Assembly: GCF_023701525.1 (NCBI RefSeq)
Contig: NZ_JAMQAW010000010.1
Location: 443,831 to 507,830, forward strand
Origin: Streptomyces albipurpureus
Lineage (GTDB): Bacteria > Actinomycetota > Actinomycetes > Streptomycetales > Streptomycetaceae
DNA length: 64,000 bases
Direction of reading: 5' to 3'
The notes under the pieces are model-generated. The model had not been told where the DNA came from. It saw nothing but the letters and a program-made list of their open reading frames with translations, and did no database searches. The stretch's first letter is position 1. Each line of letters begins with the position of its first letter. Both the position numbers and the translations under genes were made by a program. Positions 44,501-52,828 of this stretch are shown piece by piece.

Positions 44501-44638
44501 CAGCGGTACCTGACGGACCAGGACCTCCTGCCCGCTGTAGGTGTCAAACGCCCGCGTTTCCGCTAGCTCGTACTCATCCGACGGCAGGAGGGGCAGGCGA
44601 TACCGGTCGGCGAGCACCCTGCCCGCGTACTCGTCCAT
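41561..44638 (-). CDS. Membrane pseudokinase of the PknB family with a ~450-residue insertion
   Basis: 1025 residues. The N-lobe region (about 10-190) lacks the glycine loop. The ATP-binding Lys position is Arg42 (VLVRQV), the catalytic HRD reads HRN (Asn164), and the DFG site reads GLA (Gly182). Next is a disordered insertion (about 190-640) rich in Asp, Gly, Tyr and His, then Pro/Ala/Arg. The kinase C-lobe then resumes with GPATDLWALGALLYRSVQGHAPYPEE (about 649-725). A Lys/Arg cluster precedes a membrane helix (about 791-818, LGRMLLLLIFLLLAGAIAYAL). The outer domain starts LPAGHVLRKDSEDFQVVV. ATG 44638 has a strong GGGGAGG. It probably acts as an adaptor or regulator for the flanking active kinases. 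Confidence 0.9.
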   Translation of the reverse strand: MDEYAGRVLADRYRLPLLPSDEYELAETRAFDTYSGQEVLVRQVPLPEIVEAEVVDADGSLGAPASRRGVPGRAARSPADPSVLRAMEAAQAAAQIPDHPRLDQVFDVFAEAGSLWIVSERVAARPLAALLAERPLSPYRAAEVASDVLTALMVLHAHGWTHRNITVRTVLVCEDGRVVLTGLAAGAAEEALCGYSPVPQELPEQLALESADAYEDHEDHEGHDSHDDYGHDEEGEPGEPVEAIESSERLPYPDPGEYTGYTGYVDHIGRPGADDHADQDGYGTVGGDGTYGGYDQSGGYDGGHGSGYDGDDSEDQGGRSGQDGLAGYGEYGAHGEVRPVGRSDAHEMAPDPGLVRPYAPRTEPGPAGGLPDARAARAGAIAAYRAGARAAARISEEQQRGGPPVQTGNDPDWWARKPGEPVPGFTQRHPDDTDAGDHDDSLGDAPYGDDRDGYGTGGPGQVRLIGSWQDNAFPGQDGPPPLPAGGGFEPRHNPHRDSDPYGVRQLPPEEFPAQGTAQSAPGQAAGDGRGHGGGHGSDAGSTARALPAPRTPSTPARPATGGWDSGGAGHEALRADAQRQSVPAVAPPAPVGWDEVRAGADAPVHRGPATPLAAERARQARIAVVGPVTERWAPEQAGPVHENWQLAAPVGPATDLWALGALLYRSVQGHAPYPEENAAELVQLVCSEPPAYAEECGPLRPVVESLLRQDPTERPDFEELRGWLRSLVRSAPEPEAGVDVVQIPAAPPMKPDSSRLPVLRRRGELVRRRRTNSDMVHGRHRHKKQKKQRRGPRTLGRMLLLLIFLLLAGAIAYALFFLPKADEQDRGAPPGSTAPQPSASGQSPEPSGTKASTAPEPSGSPRSQQPQTSATAGDLPAGHVLRKDSEDFQVVVDKSWQRRPINDIGQVRYSNGDFTLIVVPGRDSVQANGDDPLLYQQDKERELQPFRDSSWTDSSGLRRIEVGQRVMAEGQYFWEDSNGRQVFVRNLAMIHKGRYHVVQVIGPEEQRDKVNEAYREAADSYRPAG

Positions 44639-44809
44639 GTCGCCTCCCCGCAAGCATGCCGCACTGTCTTCGGCTGTCCTTCAACGTGCTTCCGGGAACT
44701 GCGACCAAACCCCGGATCCGTCAGATGGTCAATACCCGTCAATTCCGGTCATTCAACGGGATATTACGGCTGCGTACCGTCCGTGCATTCTCACGATACG
44801 TGTCCTGGC

Positions 44810-47638
44810 TCAGTCCTTGGGGGCGAATGTGGCGAACGCCGTCTTACGGAGCGTGTCGCACTCGGCACCGTCCCACTCGTCCTTCTTGCAGGTGATCATG
44901 ATGGAGTAGCCGTGCGTGGCATCCACCCTGAAACCACGGTTGAGGATACGAACCCGCTCCCCCTTCTGGTTCCGTTCAAACTCCCAGTCGGCGACGGTCG
45001 GATAGCCGTTGTACTCGACCGGCTTTATGCCCAGGTGCTTGTAGCCGCTGCTCGTGGCACTGACGATCGCGACCGCGGCGGTCCAGGCAGCGGCGGCGTC
45101 GGCCTTGGGGCTGCTGTTGAAGTCGACCTGAAGCTGGGGGAATCCACCGTCCGTGCTGAATATCGCCCCTGAGTTCCTTCCCGCGGTGCCCGTGCGCTTA
45201 AAGCCCTTGGGCATGGCGATGGTGAACTTGAACTGGTCGTTGGAGACCTTGGCGTATCCAGCGGGGATGCCGTTGTCCACCGGGGCCGGTGGGGTGGTCT
45301 TCGCGGAGGGCTTGGCGCTGCTGCCCTTGTCCGCGGGGCTCTGGCTGTTGCCCTTGGGCTGATCCTTGCCGTCGGTACCCGGCGTCTCCTTCGAGCCCGC
45401 GTCGGGGGCCTTCTTGTCCTCGCCTCCGGTGGCTCCGGCTGAGGTACTGGTGTCCTGCTTGCCCTGGTTGTTCTCGCTGTCATCGTCGCCGCCGACGATC
45501 GCGTACACCACACCGGCGATCACGGCGAGCGCCACCACCACAGCGATGATCACCAGGGTCCGACGGGGGACGACATCGGTGAGCGAGGCCCGCCCCGCGC
45601 CGGCCCGCCGCACCGGCGGGGTGGACGGCTTCGGCGGCTGGGTCGCCGCGGTCTGCTGCTCGGGGGCGGCGGTCTCCGGCTTCACCGCGGCGGCCGCGGC
45701 GCTCCTGACCGCCTGGAGCGCTCCGCGCATCCGCTCGGCCGCCGGCTCGGAGGGCTTGGGCGGCGTCGGCTGCGCGGAGGGGGGCGGCGGCACCGATGGA
45801 AGAGCCATCGCGCGGGTCGAGTCCTGCGGCGGCTCGGGCACCGGCTCCGGCGCGTACAACACCTTGGTGAGCAGGGCTCGCGCGCCTGCGTCGTCAAGGC
45901 GCTGCTCCGGGTCCTTGGCCAGCAGACCGTAGATGACCTCACCCAGCGGGCCCGCGTTCTTCGGTGGGTCCAGCGGCTCGGTCATCACGGCGGTCAGCGT
46001 CGCGATCGCCGAGCCCTTGTCGTACGGGGGGCAGCCTTCGACGCTCGCGTAGATCAGTCCACCGAGCGACCAGAGGTCGGCTGCCGGGCCCGGCCGATGA
46101 CCGCGCGCGCGTTCCGGCGAGATGTAGGAGGGCGCGCCGACGAGCATTCCGGTGGAGGTGATCGAGGGGTCGCCCTCCACCTGTGCGATACCGAAGTCCG
46201 TGAGCACCACGCGGCCGTCCTCGGCGATCAGCACATTGGACGGCTTCACATCCCGGTGCAGAATGCCTTCGCGGTGTGCGGAACGCAGAACGTCAAGGAT
46301 GGCGAGTCCGACCTCGGCGGCCCGGCGCGGGGTCAGAGTGCCGTCCTCACGCACCGCTTCGGCGAGGGACTTGCCCTCGACCAACTCCATCACGATCCAG
46401 GGCCGGTCGTCCTCTTCGACGACGTCGTAGACCGTCACCGCGTTGTTGTTGCGGATACGGGCGATGGCCTTGGCCTCGCGGAGGGTGCGGGTGATCAGCC
46501 GGCGCTTCTCCTCCTCGTCGATGCTGTTGGGGAAGCGCAGTTCCTTCACCGCGACGGTACGGCCAAGGGTCTCGTCCTCGGCCCGCCAGACCGTGCCCAT
46601 GCCACCGCGTCCCAGCACCCCTCCGAGGCGGTACCGCCCGGCGAGCAGCCGTCCTTCGGAGTCCTGCCGACCCGAGCCCGGTGCGGAGTCCCGGCCGGAA
46701 CCCGCCCGGCCGGACCGTCCACCCGGCGCGGCAGCTTCCCTTTCGGGCTTCTCATCCTGTCCTGGCTGCCCACCCGACGCGGATCCAACGGCCTTGGCCG
46801 CTGCCCCGCCCGCCGCCGCTGCCCCGCTCTTGGTTGCCGTTGCACCCTCGACCGGCTGGCCATCCCTCGCCTCAGCCCCGTCATCCATGACCGAGGCCCC
46901 ATCCGTGACCAAAGCTCCGCCGTCCTCGGCCGAGATCCTGTTCTTGGCCAGGGCTACGCCCTTGGCCGGTGACTCGCTCTTTGCCAACGCCGCATCATTT
47001 CCGGGCTCATCGGTCCGCTCAGCGGTCATGACGCCCGCGTGTCCGGACCCACCATGGTCAGCTGCCCCGCTCCGACCGGCTACCGCTGTCTCATTCCGCT
47101 CGGACGCCAGCGGGGAACCGCTCGCGGCCTCCCGCTCATCGGGGGTGGTTGTGGCGGGCTTCTGCCCCGTCGACTGCCGCGGCACCCGTGCGGACTCCGC
47201 CGAACCGGCGGCTACCTGCGAGGGCTTGACACCGGCCGCTGACTCAGCGGCCGGTCCGGGCTGCGGAACGACCGCGTCCGTGACTCCTTGGACAGCGCTG
47301 TCGGCTGGGCCGGTCCCACGCTTCCCCGTCGACGACACATCAGCTTCCACTTCCGCACCGGCCTTGGCGCCAGAGCCCGTAACCACATCGGGGTCGGCCG
47401 CTTCCCTGCCCGGCGCATCGCCCGCGGTCTTCGCTTCCGGCCGCGCATCAGACCCCGTGCCGGAACCGCCGCCCAGCAGCTCTCGCGGATCCGTGGTGTT
47501 GGTCGCCCCCGACGCCGCGTCCCCCCGCTCGCTGGAACCGCTGTCCGAACGCCCCGACGCACCCTGCACCTGGGTGGACGTCTGGGGCTCCTTCGGCTTG
47601 TCCCGCTGGGGCTTTCGCGACTGTTCCGCCTCCGACAT
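44810..47638 (-). CDS. Membrane Ser/Thr protein kinase (PknB type) with long N-terminal extension, kinase 4
   Basis: 942 residues. The first ~330 residues are a disordered Ala/Gly/Ser/Glu-rich cytoplasmic extension, unusual for PknB-type kinases. The kinase domain (about 333-600) is complete: LGRGGMGTVWRAED, VAVKELRFP, HRDVKPSNVLI, LTDFGIAQVEG and APSYISPERA. A membrane helix follows (about 693-716, TLVIIAVVVALAVIAGVVYAIV). The outer domain opens IPAGYAKVSNDQFKFTIAMPKGF and ends with an in-domain Cys pair (TCKKDEW...AECDTL). ATG 47638 (MSEAEQSRK) has AGAGGGG 4 bases upstream. A longer open frame to 47812 lacks such a site. It is the first gene of the kinase cluster. Confidence 0.93.
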   Translation of the reverse strand: MSEAEQSRKPQRDKPKEPQTSTQVQGASGRSDSGSSERGDAASGATNTTDPRELLGGGSGTGSDARPEAKTAGDAPGREAADPDVVTGSGAKAGAEVEADVSSTGKRGTGPADSAVQGVTDAVVPQPGPAAESAAGVKPSQVAAGSAESARVPRQSTGQKPATTTPDEREAASGSPLASERNETAVAGRSGAADHGGSGHAGVMTAERTDEPGNDAALAKSESPAKGVALAKNRISAEDGGALVTDGASVMDDGAEARDGQPVEGATATKSGAAAAGGAAAKAVGSASGGQPGQDEKPEREAAAPGGRSGRAGSGRDSAPGSGRQDSEGRLLAGRYRLGGVLGRGGMGTVWRAEDETLGRTVAVKELRFPNSIDEEEKRRLITRTLREAKAIARIRNNNAVTVYDVVEEDDRPWIVMELVEGKSLAEAVREDGTLTPRRAAEVGLAILDVLRSAHREGILHRDVKPSNVLIAEDGRVVLTDFGIAQVEGDPSITSTGMLVGAPSYISPERARGHRPGPAADLWSLGGLIYASVEGCPPYDKGSAIATLTAVMTEPLDPPKNAGPLGEVIYGLLAKDPEQRLDDAGARALLTKVLYAPEPVPEPPQDSTRAMALPSVPPPPSAQPTPPKPSEPAAERMRGALQAVRSAAAAAVKPETAAPEQQTAATQPPKPSTPPVRRAGAGRASLTDVVPRRTLVIIAVVVALAVIAGVVYAIVGGDDDSENNQGKQDTSTSAGATGGEDKKAPDAGSKETPGTDGKDQPKGNSQSPADKGSSAKPSAKTTPPAPVDNGIPAGYAKVSNDQFKFTIAMPKGFKRTGTAGRNSGAIFSTDGGFPQLQVDFNSSPKADAAAAWTAAVAIVSATSSGYKHLGIKPVEYNGYPTVADWEFERNQKGERVRILNRGFRVDATHGYSIMITCKKDEWDGAECDTLRKTAFATFAPKD

Positions 47639-47898
47639 GCGTCCCCTCTGCGATCCCTGATCTTCGCCCGCGCCTGCCGCTCCCGCGCGATGCGGTAACA
47701 CGCCCTGGCAGAGGCACCATTGTCCCTCACTCCGGGCTGGGCGTCTCTCCCGGGTCCGCGGAGCACCGGCGCGCAACCCGAACTCGGAGCCACCCGCAGG
47801 TTCAACGCTCAACCCATGTCCCAGGGTTCGGACGGTTGCGTCACTGACTCCGCGCGGACCGGGATCGCCGGAACAACAGGATCACAAAGGGGGCGCAA

Positions 47899-49605
47899 TC
47901 ACAAGGGCACGATGTCCGGCGCCCCCAACCTCGCCGCGTCAGCCGTCAGATCGTCCGGCTGCCGCTGCGATTCCCGCTCCGCCTCAACCCTCTTCTCGTA
48001 GTGGGCGACTTCCTTGTCTATCTGCCCCTTGTTCCACCCCAGGACCGATGCCATCAACTCGGCGCACTCACGCGCGCTGCGCATCCCCCGGTCAAAGGTC
48101 TCGATGGAGATCCGCGTACGACGAGTGAGCACATCGTCCAGATGCCTGGCCCCTTCGGAGGAGGCGGCGTAGACGATCTCTGCGCGCAGATAGTCATCGG
48201 CACCGGTGAGCGGCTCTCCGAGGGAAGGGTCGTCGGCTACGAGGGCCAACACCTCCTCCGTCAATGAGCCGAACCTGTTGAGCAGATGCTCGATCCGGAC
48301 CACATGGAGACCCGTGCGCGCGGCTATCCTGGCCCGCGCGTTCCACAGCGCGGTGTAGCCCTCGGCGCCGACCAGGGGCACGTTCTCGGTGACGCAGTCG
48401 GCGACCCGCTGGTCCAGGCCGTGCACCGCCGCGTCCACCGCGTCCTTGGCCATCACCCGGTACGTCGTGTACTTGCCGCCGGCGACCACGACGAGTCCGG
48501 GCACCGGATGGGCCACGGTGTGCTCACGGGAGAGCTTGCTGGTCGCGTCCGACTCCCCGGCGAGCAGCGGCCGGAGCCCGGCGTACACCCCTTCCACGTC
48601 ATCGCGGGTCAGCGGCACGGCGAGCACCGAGTTGACGTGCTCCAGCAGGTAGTCGATATCGGCGCTGGAGGCGGCGGGATGCGCCTTGTCCAGATCCCAG
48701 TCCGTGTCCGTCGTACCGACGATCCAGTGACGGCCCCAGGGGATGACGAAGAGCACCGACTTCTCGGTGCGCAGGATCAGACCGGTGGCGGAGTGGATGC
48801 GGTCCTTGGGAACCACCAGGTGGATTCCCTTGGACGCGCGCACATGGAACTGTCCGCGCTCCCCGATCAGGGCCTGGGTGTCATCGGTCCACACTCCGGT
48901 GGCGTTGACGATCTGCTTGGCCCGGATCTCGTACTCCTCACCGGACTCGACGTCCTCCACCCGAGCGCCGACGACCCGCTCACCCTCACGGAGAAAGCCG
49001 ATGACCCGCGCCCTGCTGGCGACCTGCGCCCCATAGCTGGCGGCCGTACGCACCAAGGTCGCCACATACCGGGCGTCGTCCATCTGAGCGTCGTAGTACT
49101 GCAACGCCCCGACCAGCGCGTCCTTGCGCAGACAGGGGGCGACTTGCAGCGCGTGACGGCGGGAGAGATGGCGATGGGTGGGCAGGCCCCGGCCATGCCC
49201 GGAAGAGATCGACATCGCGTCGTACAGCGCCACACCCGAACCGGCGTAGAGCCGCTCCCAGCCCTTGTGCTGCAACGGATAGAGGAAGGGCACCGGTTTC
49301 ACCAGATGCGGCGCGAGGCGCTCCAGCAGCAGCCCCCGCTCCTTCAGCGCCTCGCGAACGAGGGCGAAGTCCAGCATCTCCAGATAGCGCAGGCCACCGT
49401 GGATGAGCTTGCTGGAGCGACTCGATGTGCCCGACGCCCAGTCACGGGCTTCGACGAGCCCGGTGGAGAGTCCTCTCGTCGCCGCGTCCAGCGCGGTGCC
49501 CGCACCGACCACGCCGGCGCCGACCACCAACACATCCAGCTCTCGCTCGGCCATGCCGGCGAGCGCTTGGAAACGCTCTTCAGGTCCCAGTCTCGCTGTC
49601 CTCAC
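47899..49605 (-). CDS. glpD: Glycerol-3-phosphate dehydrogenase (FAD, quinone-linked)
   Basis: 568 residues. It oxidises sn-glycerol-3-phosphate to dihydroxyacetone phosphate at the membrane face, passing electrons to quinone. The FAD motif VLVVGAGVVGAGTALDAATRG is near residues 18-38, followed by the family signature SSRSSKLIHGGLRYLE. The C-terminal domain (DAVIKTA-like region; LLNRFGSLTEEVLALV) is complete. GTG 49605 (MRTARLGPEER) has GGGAGG 8 bases upstream and is the preferred start; the frame is open far upstream but Arg/Pro-rich. No glpF or glpK lies in the window, so it appears to be a stand-alone gene. Confidence 0.95.
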   Translation of the reverse strand: MRTARLGPEERFQALAGMAERELDVLVVGAGVVGAGTALDAATRGLSTGLVEARDWASGTSSRSSKLIHGGLRYLEMLDFALVREALKERGLLLERLAPHLVKPVPFLYPLQHKGWERLYAGSGVALYDAMSISSGHGRGLPTHRHLSRRHALQVAPCLRKDALVGALQYYDAQMDDARYVATLVRTAASYGAQVASRARVIGFLREGERVVGARVEDVESGEEYEIRAKQIVNATGVWTDDTQALIGERGQFHVRASKGIHLVVPKDRIHSATGLILRTEKSVLFVIPWGRHWIVGTTDTDWDLDKAHPAASSADIDYLLEHVNSVLAVPLTRDDVEGVYAGLRPLLAGESDATSKLSREHTVAHPVPGLVVVAGGKYTTYRVMAKDAVDAAVHGLDQRVADCVTENVPLVGAEGYTALWNARARIAARTGLHVVRIEHLLNRFGSLTEEVLALVADDPSLGEPLTGADDYLRAEIVYAASSEGARHLDDVLTRRTRISIETFDRGMRSARECAELMASVLGWNKGQIDKEVAHYEKRVEAERESQRQPDDLTADAARLGAPDIVPL

Positions 49606-50065
49606 TGCGATTGCCTCCCGTCGCCCCCGCGTACCCCTGTCGGGGTCTTGTGGCCCCGCGGCCGGACCCCGCTCCGACCGTCTGCCCACGGACATCCGGT
49701 CCATGGGCCTGCCCGGCGGGGCGAGAACCCGTGCGGCCGGACGCCATACGCCCGGACCGGCCCGACCCACCGGGCCGGGACCCGCGCACCTGGCCGCCCA
49801 AGGCCCCGCGCACGGCCCACGGACCCATGGGCCCATGAGCGCCGGCCGCCGGGTCGAAGGTGCCCCGCGACCAGCCTCACAACATCGATTCTGTCCGCAG
49901 TCTCCGACTTCAGCCACCGGCTGTGGATAACACTCCGTCCACCACAGGCCGACAATGCGGCATATCGGTCATATTTACGCCTAGTCTGACATTGCGCACC
50001 GCCCGTTCTGCCCACAGGGCTTGCGTCAACGCTCCCCTCCGGTTATGGGAAGGACGGCCAACGCC
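49606..50065. other. Divergent intergenic region glpD / sugar dehydrogenase
   Basis: No supported gene. The part near glpD is very GC-rich with short repeats of CCCATGGGCCCATG type (near 49820-49840). The part near 49960-50000 is AT-richer (CATATTTACGCCTAGTCT) and probably holds promoters. Confidence 0.45.
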
Positions 50066-51307
50066 ATGCCCGCAGACCTCGCCGTCATCGGACTCGGACA
50101 CCACGGCCTACCCCTCGCCCAGGCCGCCGTCGCCGCCGGGATCGAAACCATCGGCTACGACCCCGACCCACGGCATCTCACCGAGCCGGCGGCGGGCCGC
50201 ACCCCCGCCGATATCCGCAGAATGCTCTCCGGGGGCTTCAGAACCGTCACCGACCCCGCTGAACTGGGCCGGGTGCGCACCGCGGCCATCTGTGTGCCCA
50301 CCCCACTCGGCGCCGACGGCGACCTCGATCTCAGCGCGCTCGGCGACGCCGCCCGAGCCCTCGCCTCCCGGCTGCGCCCCCACACCACCGTCCTGCTGGA
50401 ATCCGCCGTTCAGCCCGGCACGACCGAGACATTCCTGCGCCAACTCCTCGAAGAGGGCTCAGGGCTACGCGCCGGCCGTGACTTCCACCTCGCGTACTCC
50501 CCCGGCCGAACCGACCCCGGCAGCCGCACCCACGACTACGCCAACACACCCAAGGTCATCGGCGGACTCACCCCCGCCTGCACCGAGTCCGCCGCCGCCT
50601 TCTACAGCCGGCTGACCGACAAGGTCGTACGCGCCCGAGGCCCGCGCGAGGCCGAGACCGTACAAGTCCTGGAAACCAACTTCCGACACGTCAACATCGC
50701 GCTCGCCAATGAGATGGCGGTGCTCTGCCATGACCTGGGAGTCGATCTGTGGGACGTCATCCGTTGCGCCGAGACCAAGCCGTACGGCTTCCTGGCGTTC
50801 CGCCCGGGCCCCGGTGTCGGCGGCCACGGCGTCCCGCTGGACCCCGGGACCCTGCCGCAGGCGGGACGCACCGCGGGCCGGCCGCTGCGCATGGTCGGCC
50901 TCGCCCAGGAGATCAACACGCGTATGCCGCAGTACGTCAGCCAGCGTTGCGCCACCCTGCTGAACGAACACGGAAAATCGGCCCGTGGTGCGCGCGTCCT
51001 GCTCCTCGGCGTCACCTACAAGCCCGATCTGGCCGACCTCCAGGGCTCCCCCGCCACCGAGATCGCCCGCCGGCTGATGGATCTGGGTGCCTCCGTCAGC
51101 TACCACGACCCCTATGTCCACGACTGGCGGGTACGGGAGCGACCCGTACCCCGCGCGGACTCGCTGTACGAGGCGGCCGCCGGCGCCGATCTGACCGTAC
51201 TGCTCCAGCAGCACCGCACCTACGACCTCCAGGGCCTCGCGGTCAAGGCCCAACTGCTGCTGGACACCCGTGGAGCCACCCCGGTGGGCTCCGCGCACCG
51301 GCTCTGA
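50066..51307 (+). CDS. UDP-glucose/GDP-mannose dehydrogenase family protein lacking the catalytic Cys
   Basis: 413 residues with the three family domains. The NAD-binding motif reads VIGLGHHGLPLAQAAVAAG at residues 7-25. The central domain has LETNFRHVNIALANEMAVL, and the C-terminal domain LLLGVTYKPDLADLQGSPATEI. The active-site motif, normally GPGVGGHCIPVDP, reads GPGVGGHGVPLDP, so the nucleophile position is Gly255 (codon GGC at 50828-50830). Without the thiol the second oxidation step to the uronate should fail, so it may be inactive, act as a one-step dehydrogenase, or have another role. The second motif His at position 7 of the loop (usually Tyr-Val in GLGYVGLP) also differs. ATG 50066 is preferred; ATG 50045 is possible. 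It ends at a terminator shared with guaB3. Confidence 0.85.
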   Translation: MPADLAVIGLGHHGLPLAQAAVAAGIETIGYDPDPRHLTEPAAGRTPADIRRMLSGGFRTVTDPAELGRVRTAAICVPTPLGADGDLDLSALGDAARALASRLRPHTTVLLESAVQPGTTETFLRQLLEEGSGLRAGRDFHLAYSPGRTDPGSRTHDYANTPKVIGGLTPACTESAAAFYSRLTDKVVRARGPREAETVQVLETNFRHVNIALANEMAVLCHDLGVDLWDVIRCAETKPYGFLAFRPGPGVGGHGVPLDPGTLPQAGRTAGRPLRMVGLAQEINTRMPQYVSQRCATLLNEHGKSARGARVLLLGVTYKPDLADLQGSPATEIARRLMDLGASVSYHDPYVHDWRVRERPVPRADSLYEAAAGADLTVLLQQHRTYDLQGLAVKAQLLLDTRGATPVGSAHRL

Positions 51308-51381
51308 GCCGTGGCGGGGACGCACAGCCGCCCTTGGGACACCTCTGCCCACCGGTCTTGGCACAGCAGAAAGCCCCAGCA

Positions 51382-51418
51382 GTAGGGCCCAGCACCCCCT
51401 GAGGATGCCGGGCCCTAC
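51382..51418. terminator. Terminator between convergent sugar dehydrogenase and guaB3
   Basis: GTAGGGCCC (51382-51390) and GGGCCCTAC (51410-51418) form a 9-bp stem around a 19-base loop that can pair further inside (GCA/TGC). It is followed at 51441-51474 by a second dyad, AGCTCcCCGGGTGA/TCACCCCGGG...GAGCT. Confidence 0.7.
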
Positions 51419-51527
51419 CAACAGTCTGTTCGCGCCATGAAGCTCCCCGGGTGACTCACCCCGGGAAAGAGCTACCGCGGTATCCGGTGGCTGCCGTGAT
51501 CGGCCTTCAAGAGGGCGCGACAGCTGG

Positions 51528-52652
51528 TCAGCGCTTGTGCTGCGCGTCCGCCACCGTCACCTCGACGCGCTGGAACTCCTTGAGCTCGCTGTAGCCCGTC
51601 GTCGCCATCGCGCGCCGCAGCGCCCCGAAGAAGTTCATCGAACCGTCCGGGATGTGCGAGGGCCCGGTGAGGACCTCCTCCGTGGTGCCCACGATGCCGA
51701 GATCCACGAGCTTGCCGCGCGGTACGTCCTCATGGACCGCTTCCATGCCCCAGTGGCGGCCACGGCCCGGCGCGTCCGTCGCACGGGCCAGCGGAGAGCC
51801 GATCATCACCGCGTCGGCACCACAGGCAATGGCCTTCGGCAGATCGCCGGACCAGCCCACTCCACCGTCCGCGATGACATGCACATAGCGGCCGCCGGAC
51901 TCGTCCATGTAGTCCCGACGCGCCGCGGCGACATCGGCCACCGCCGTCGCCATCGGCACCTGGATGCCCAGGACGTTGCGGGTGGTGTGCGCGGCCCCGC
52001 CGCCGAAGCCGACCAGGACGCCGGCAGCGCCCGTACGCATCAGATGCAGCGCGGCCGTGTAGGTGGCGCAGCCACCGACGATGACCGGAACATCGAGCTC
52101 ATAGATGAACTGCTTCAGGTTGAGCGGTTCGGCGGCGCCGGAGACATGCTCGGCGGAGACCGTCGTACCGCGGATGACGAAGATGTCCACACCCGCGTCA
52201 ACGACGGCCTTCGAGAACTGCGCGGTCCGCTGCGGGGAGAGCGCCGCGGCCGTCACCACACCCGAATCGCGCACCTCCTTGATGCGCTGCCCGATCAGCT
52301 CTTCCTTGATCGGGGCTTCGTAGATCTCCTGGAGCCGACGGGTCGCGGTCTCGACCGGCAGTTCGGCGATCTCGTCGAGCAGCGACTGCGGGTCCTCGTA
52401 CCGCGTCCACAGGCCCTCAAGGTTCAGTACGCCGAGGCCACCCATCTCGCCGATGCGGATCGCGGTGCTCGGGGAGACCACGGAGTCCATGGGAGCGGCG
52501 AGAAAAGGCAGCTCGAAGCGGTAGGCGTCGATCTGCCAGGCGATCGAGACCTCCTTCGGGTCGCGCGTGCGCCGACTCGGTACGACGGCGATGTCATCGA
52601 ATGCGTACGCCCTACGACCGCGCTTGCCGCGCCCGATCTCGATCTCAGTCAC
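51528..52652 (-). CDS. guaB3: GuaB3-type IMP dehydrogenase-related protein
   Basis: 374 residues, (beta/alpha)8 barrel of the IMPDH/GMPR family without CBS domains. Features include FDDIAVVPSRRT at the N-terminus, FLAAPMDSVVS, VIVGGCATY and HVIADGGVGWSGDLPKAIACGADAVMIG. The IMPDH loop that carries the catalytic Cys (GSICTTR in GuaB) reads GAAHTTR here, with His222 at the Cys position. Classical IMPDH chemistry through a covalent thioimidate is therefore not expected. The actual activity is not certain; I assign the subfamily, not the reaction. It lies directly downstream of guaB in the same direction with about 176 bases between. Confidence 0.9.
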   Translation of the reverse strand: MTEIEIGRGKRGRRAYAFDDIAVVPSRRTRDPKEVSIAWQIDAYRFELPFLAAPMDSVVSPSTAIRIGEMGGLGVLNLEGLWTRYEDPQSLLDEIAELPVETATRRLQEIYEAPIKEELIGQRIKEVRDSGVVTAAALSPQRTAQFSKAVVDAGVDIFVIRGTTVSAEHVSGAAEPLNLKQFIYELDVPVIVGGCATYTAALHLMRTGAAGVLVGFGGGAAHTTRNVLGIQVPMATAVADVAAARRDYMDESGGRYVHVIADGGVGWSGDLPKAIACGADAVMIGSPLARATDAPGRGRHWGMEAVHEDVPRGKLVDLGIVGTTEEVLTGPSHIPDGSMNFFGALRRAMATTGYSELKEFQRVEVTVADAQHKR

Positions 52653-52828
52653 CTTGTGTGGCCTTTCCCTCTACGTCTGCGCCTACCAGTATCCCCGACG
52701 CATACGACAGGGGCGGTTCCGGAGCTCGGACACCGCTGGCGGACCTTCGCCAACAGCCTCCGGCTGGGAATCGCCCCTGCGCGCGTAAGGGTTTCCTGCC
52801 TACTTCTTGCCGGTCTCTTCTTGCCGGT

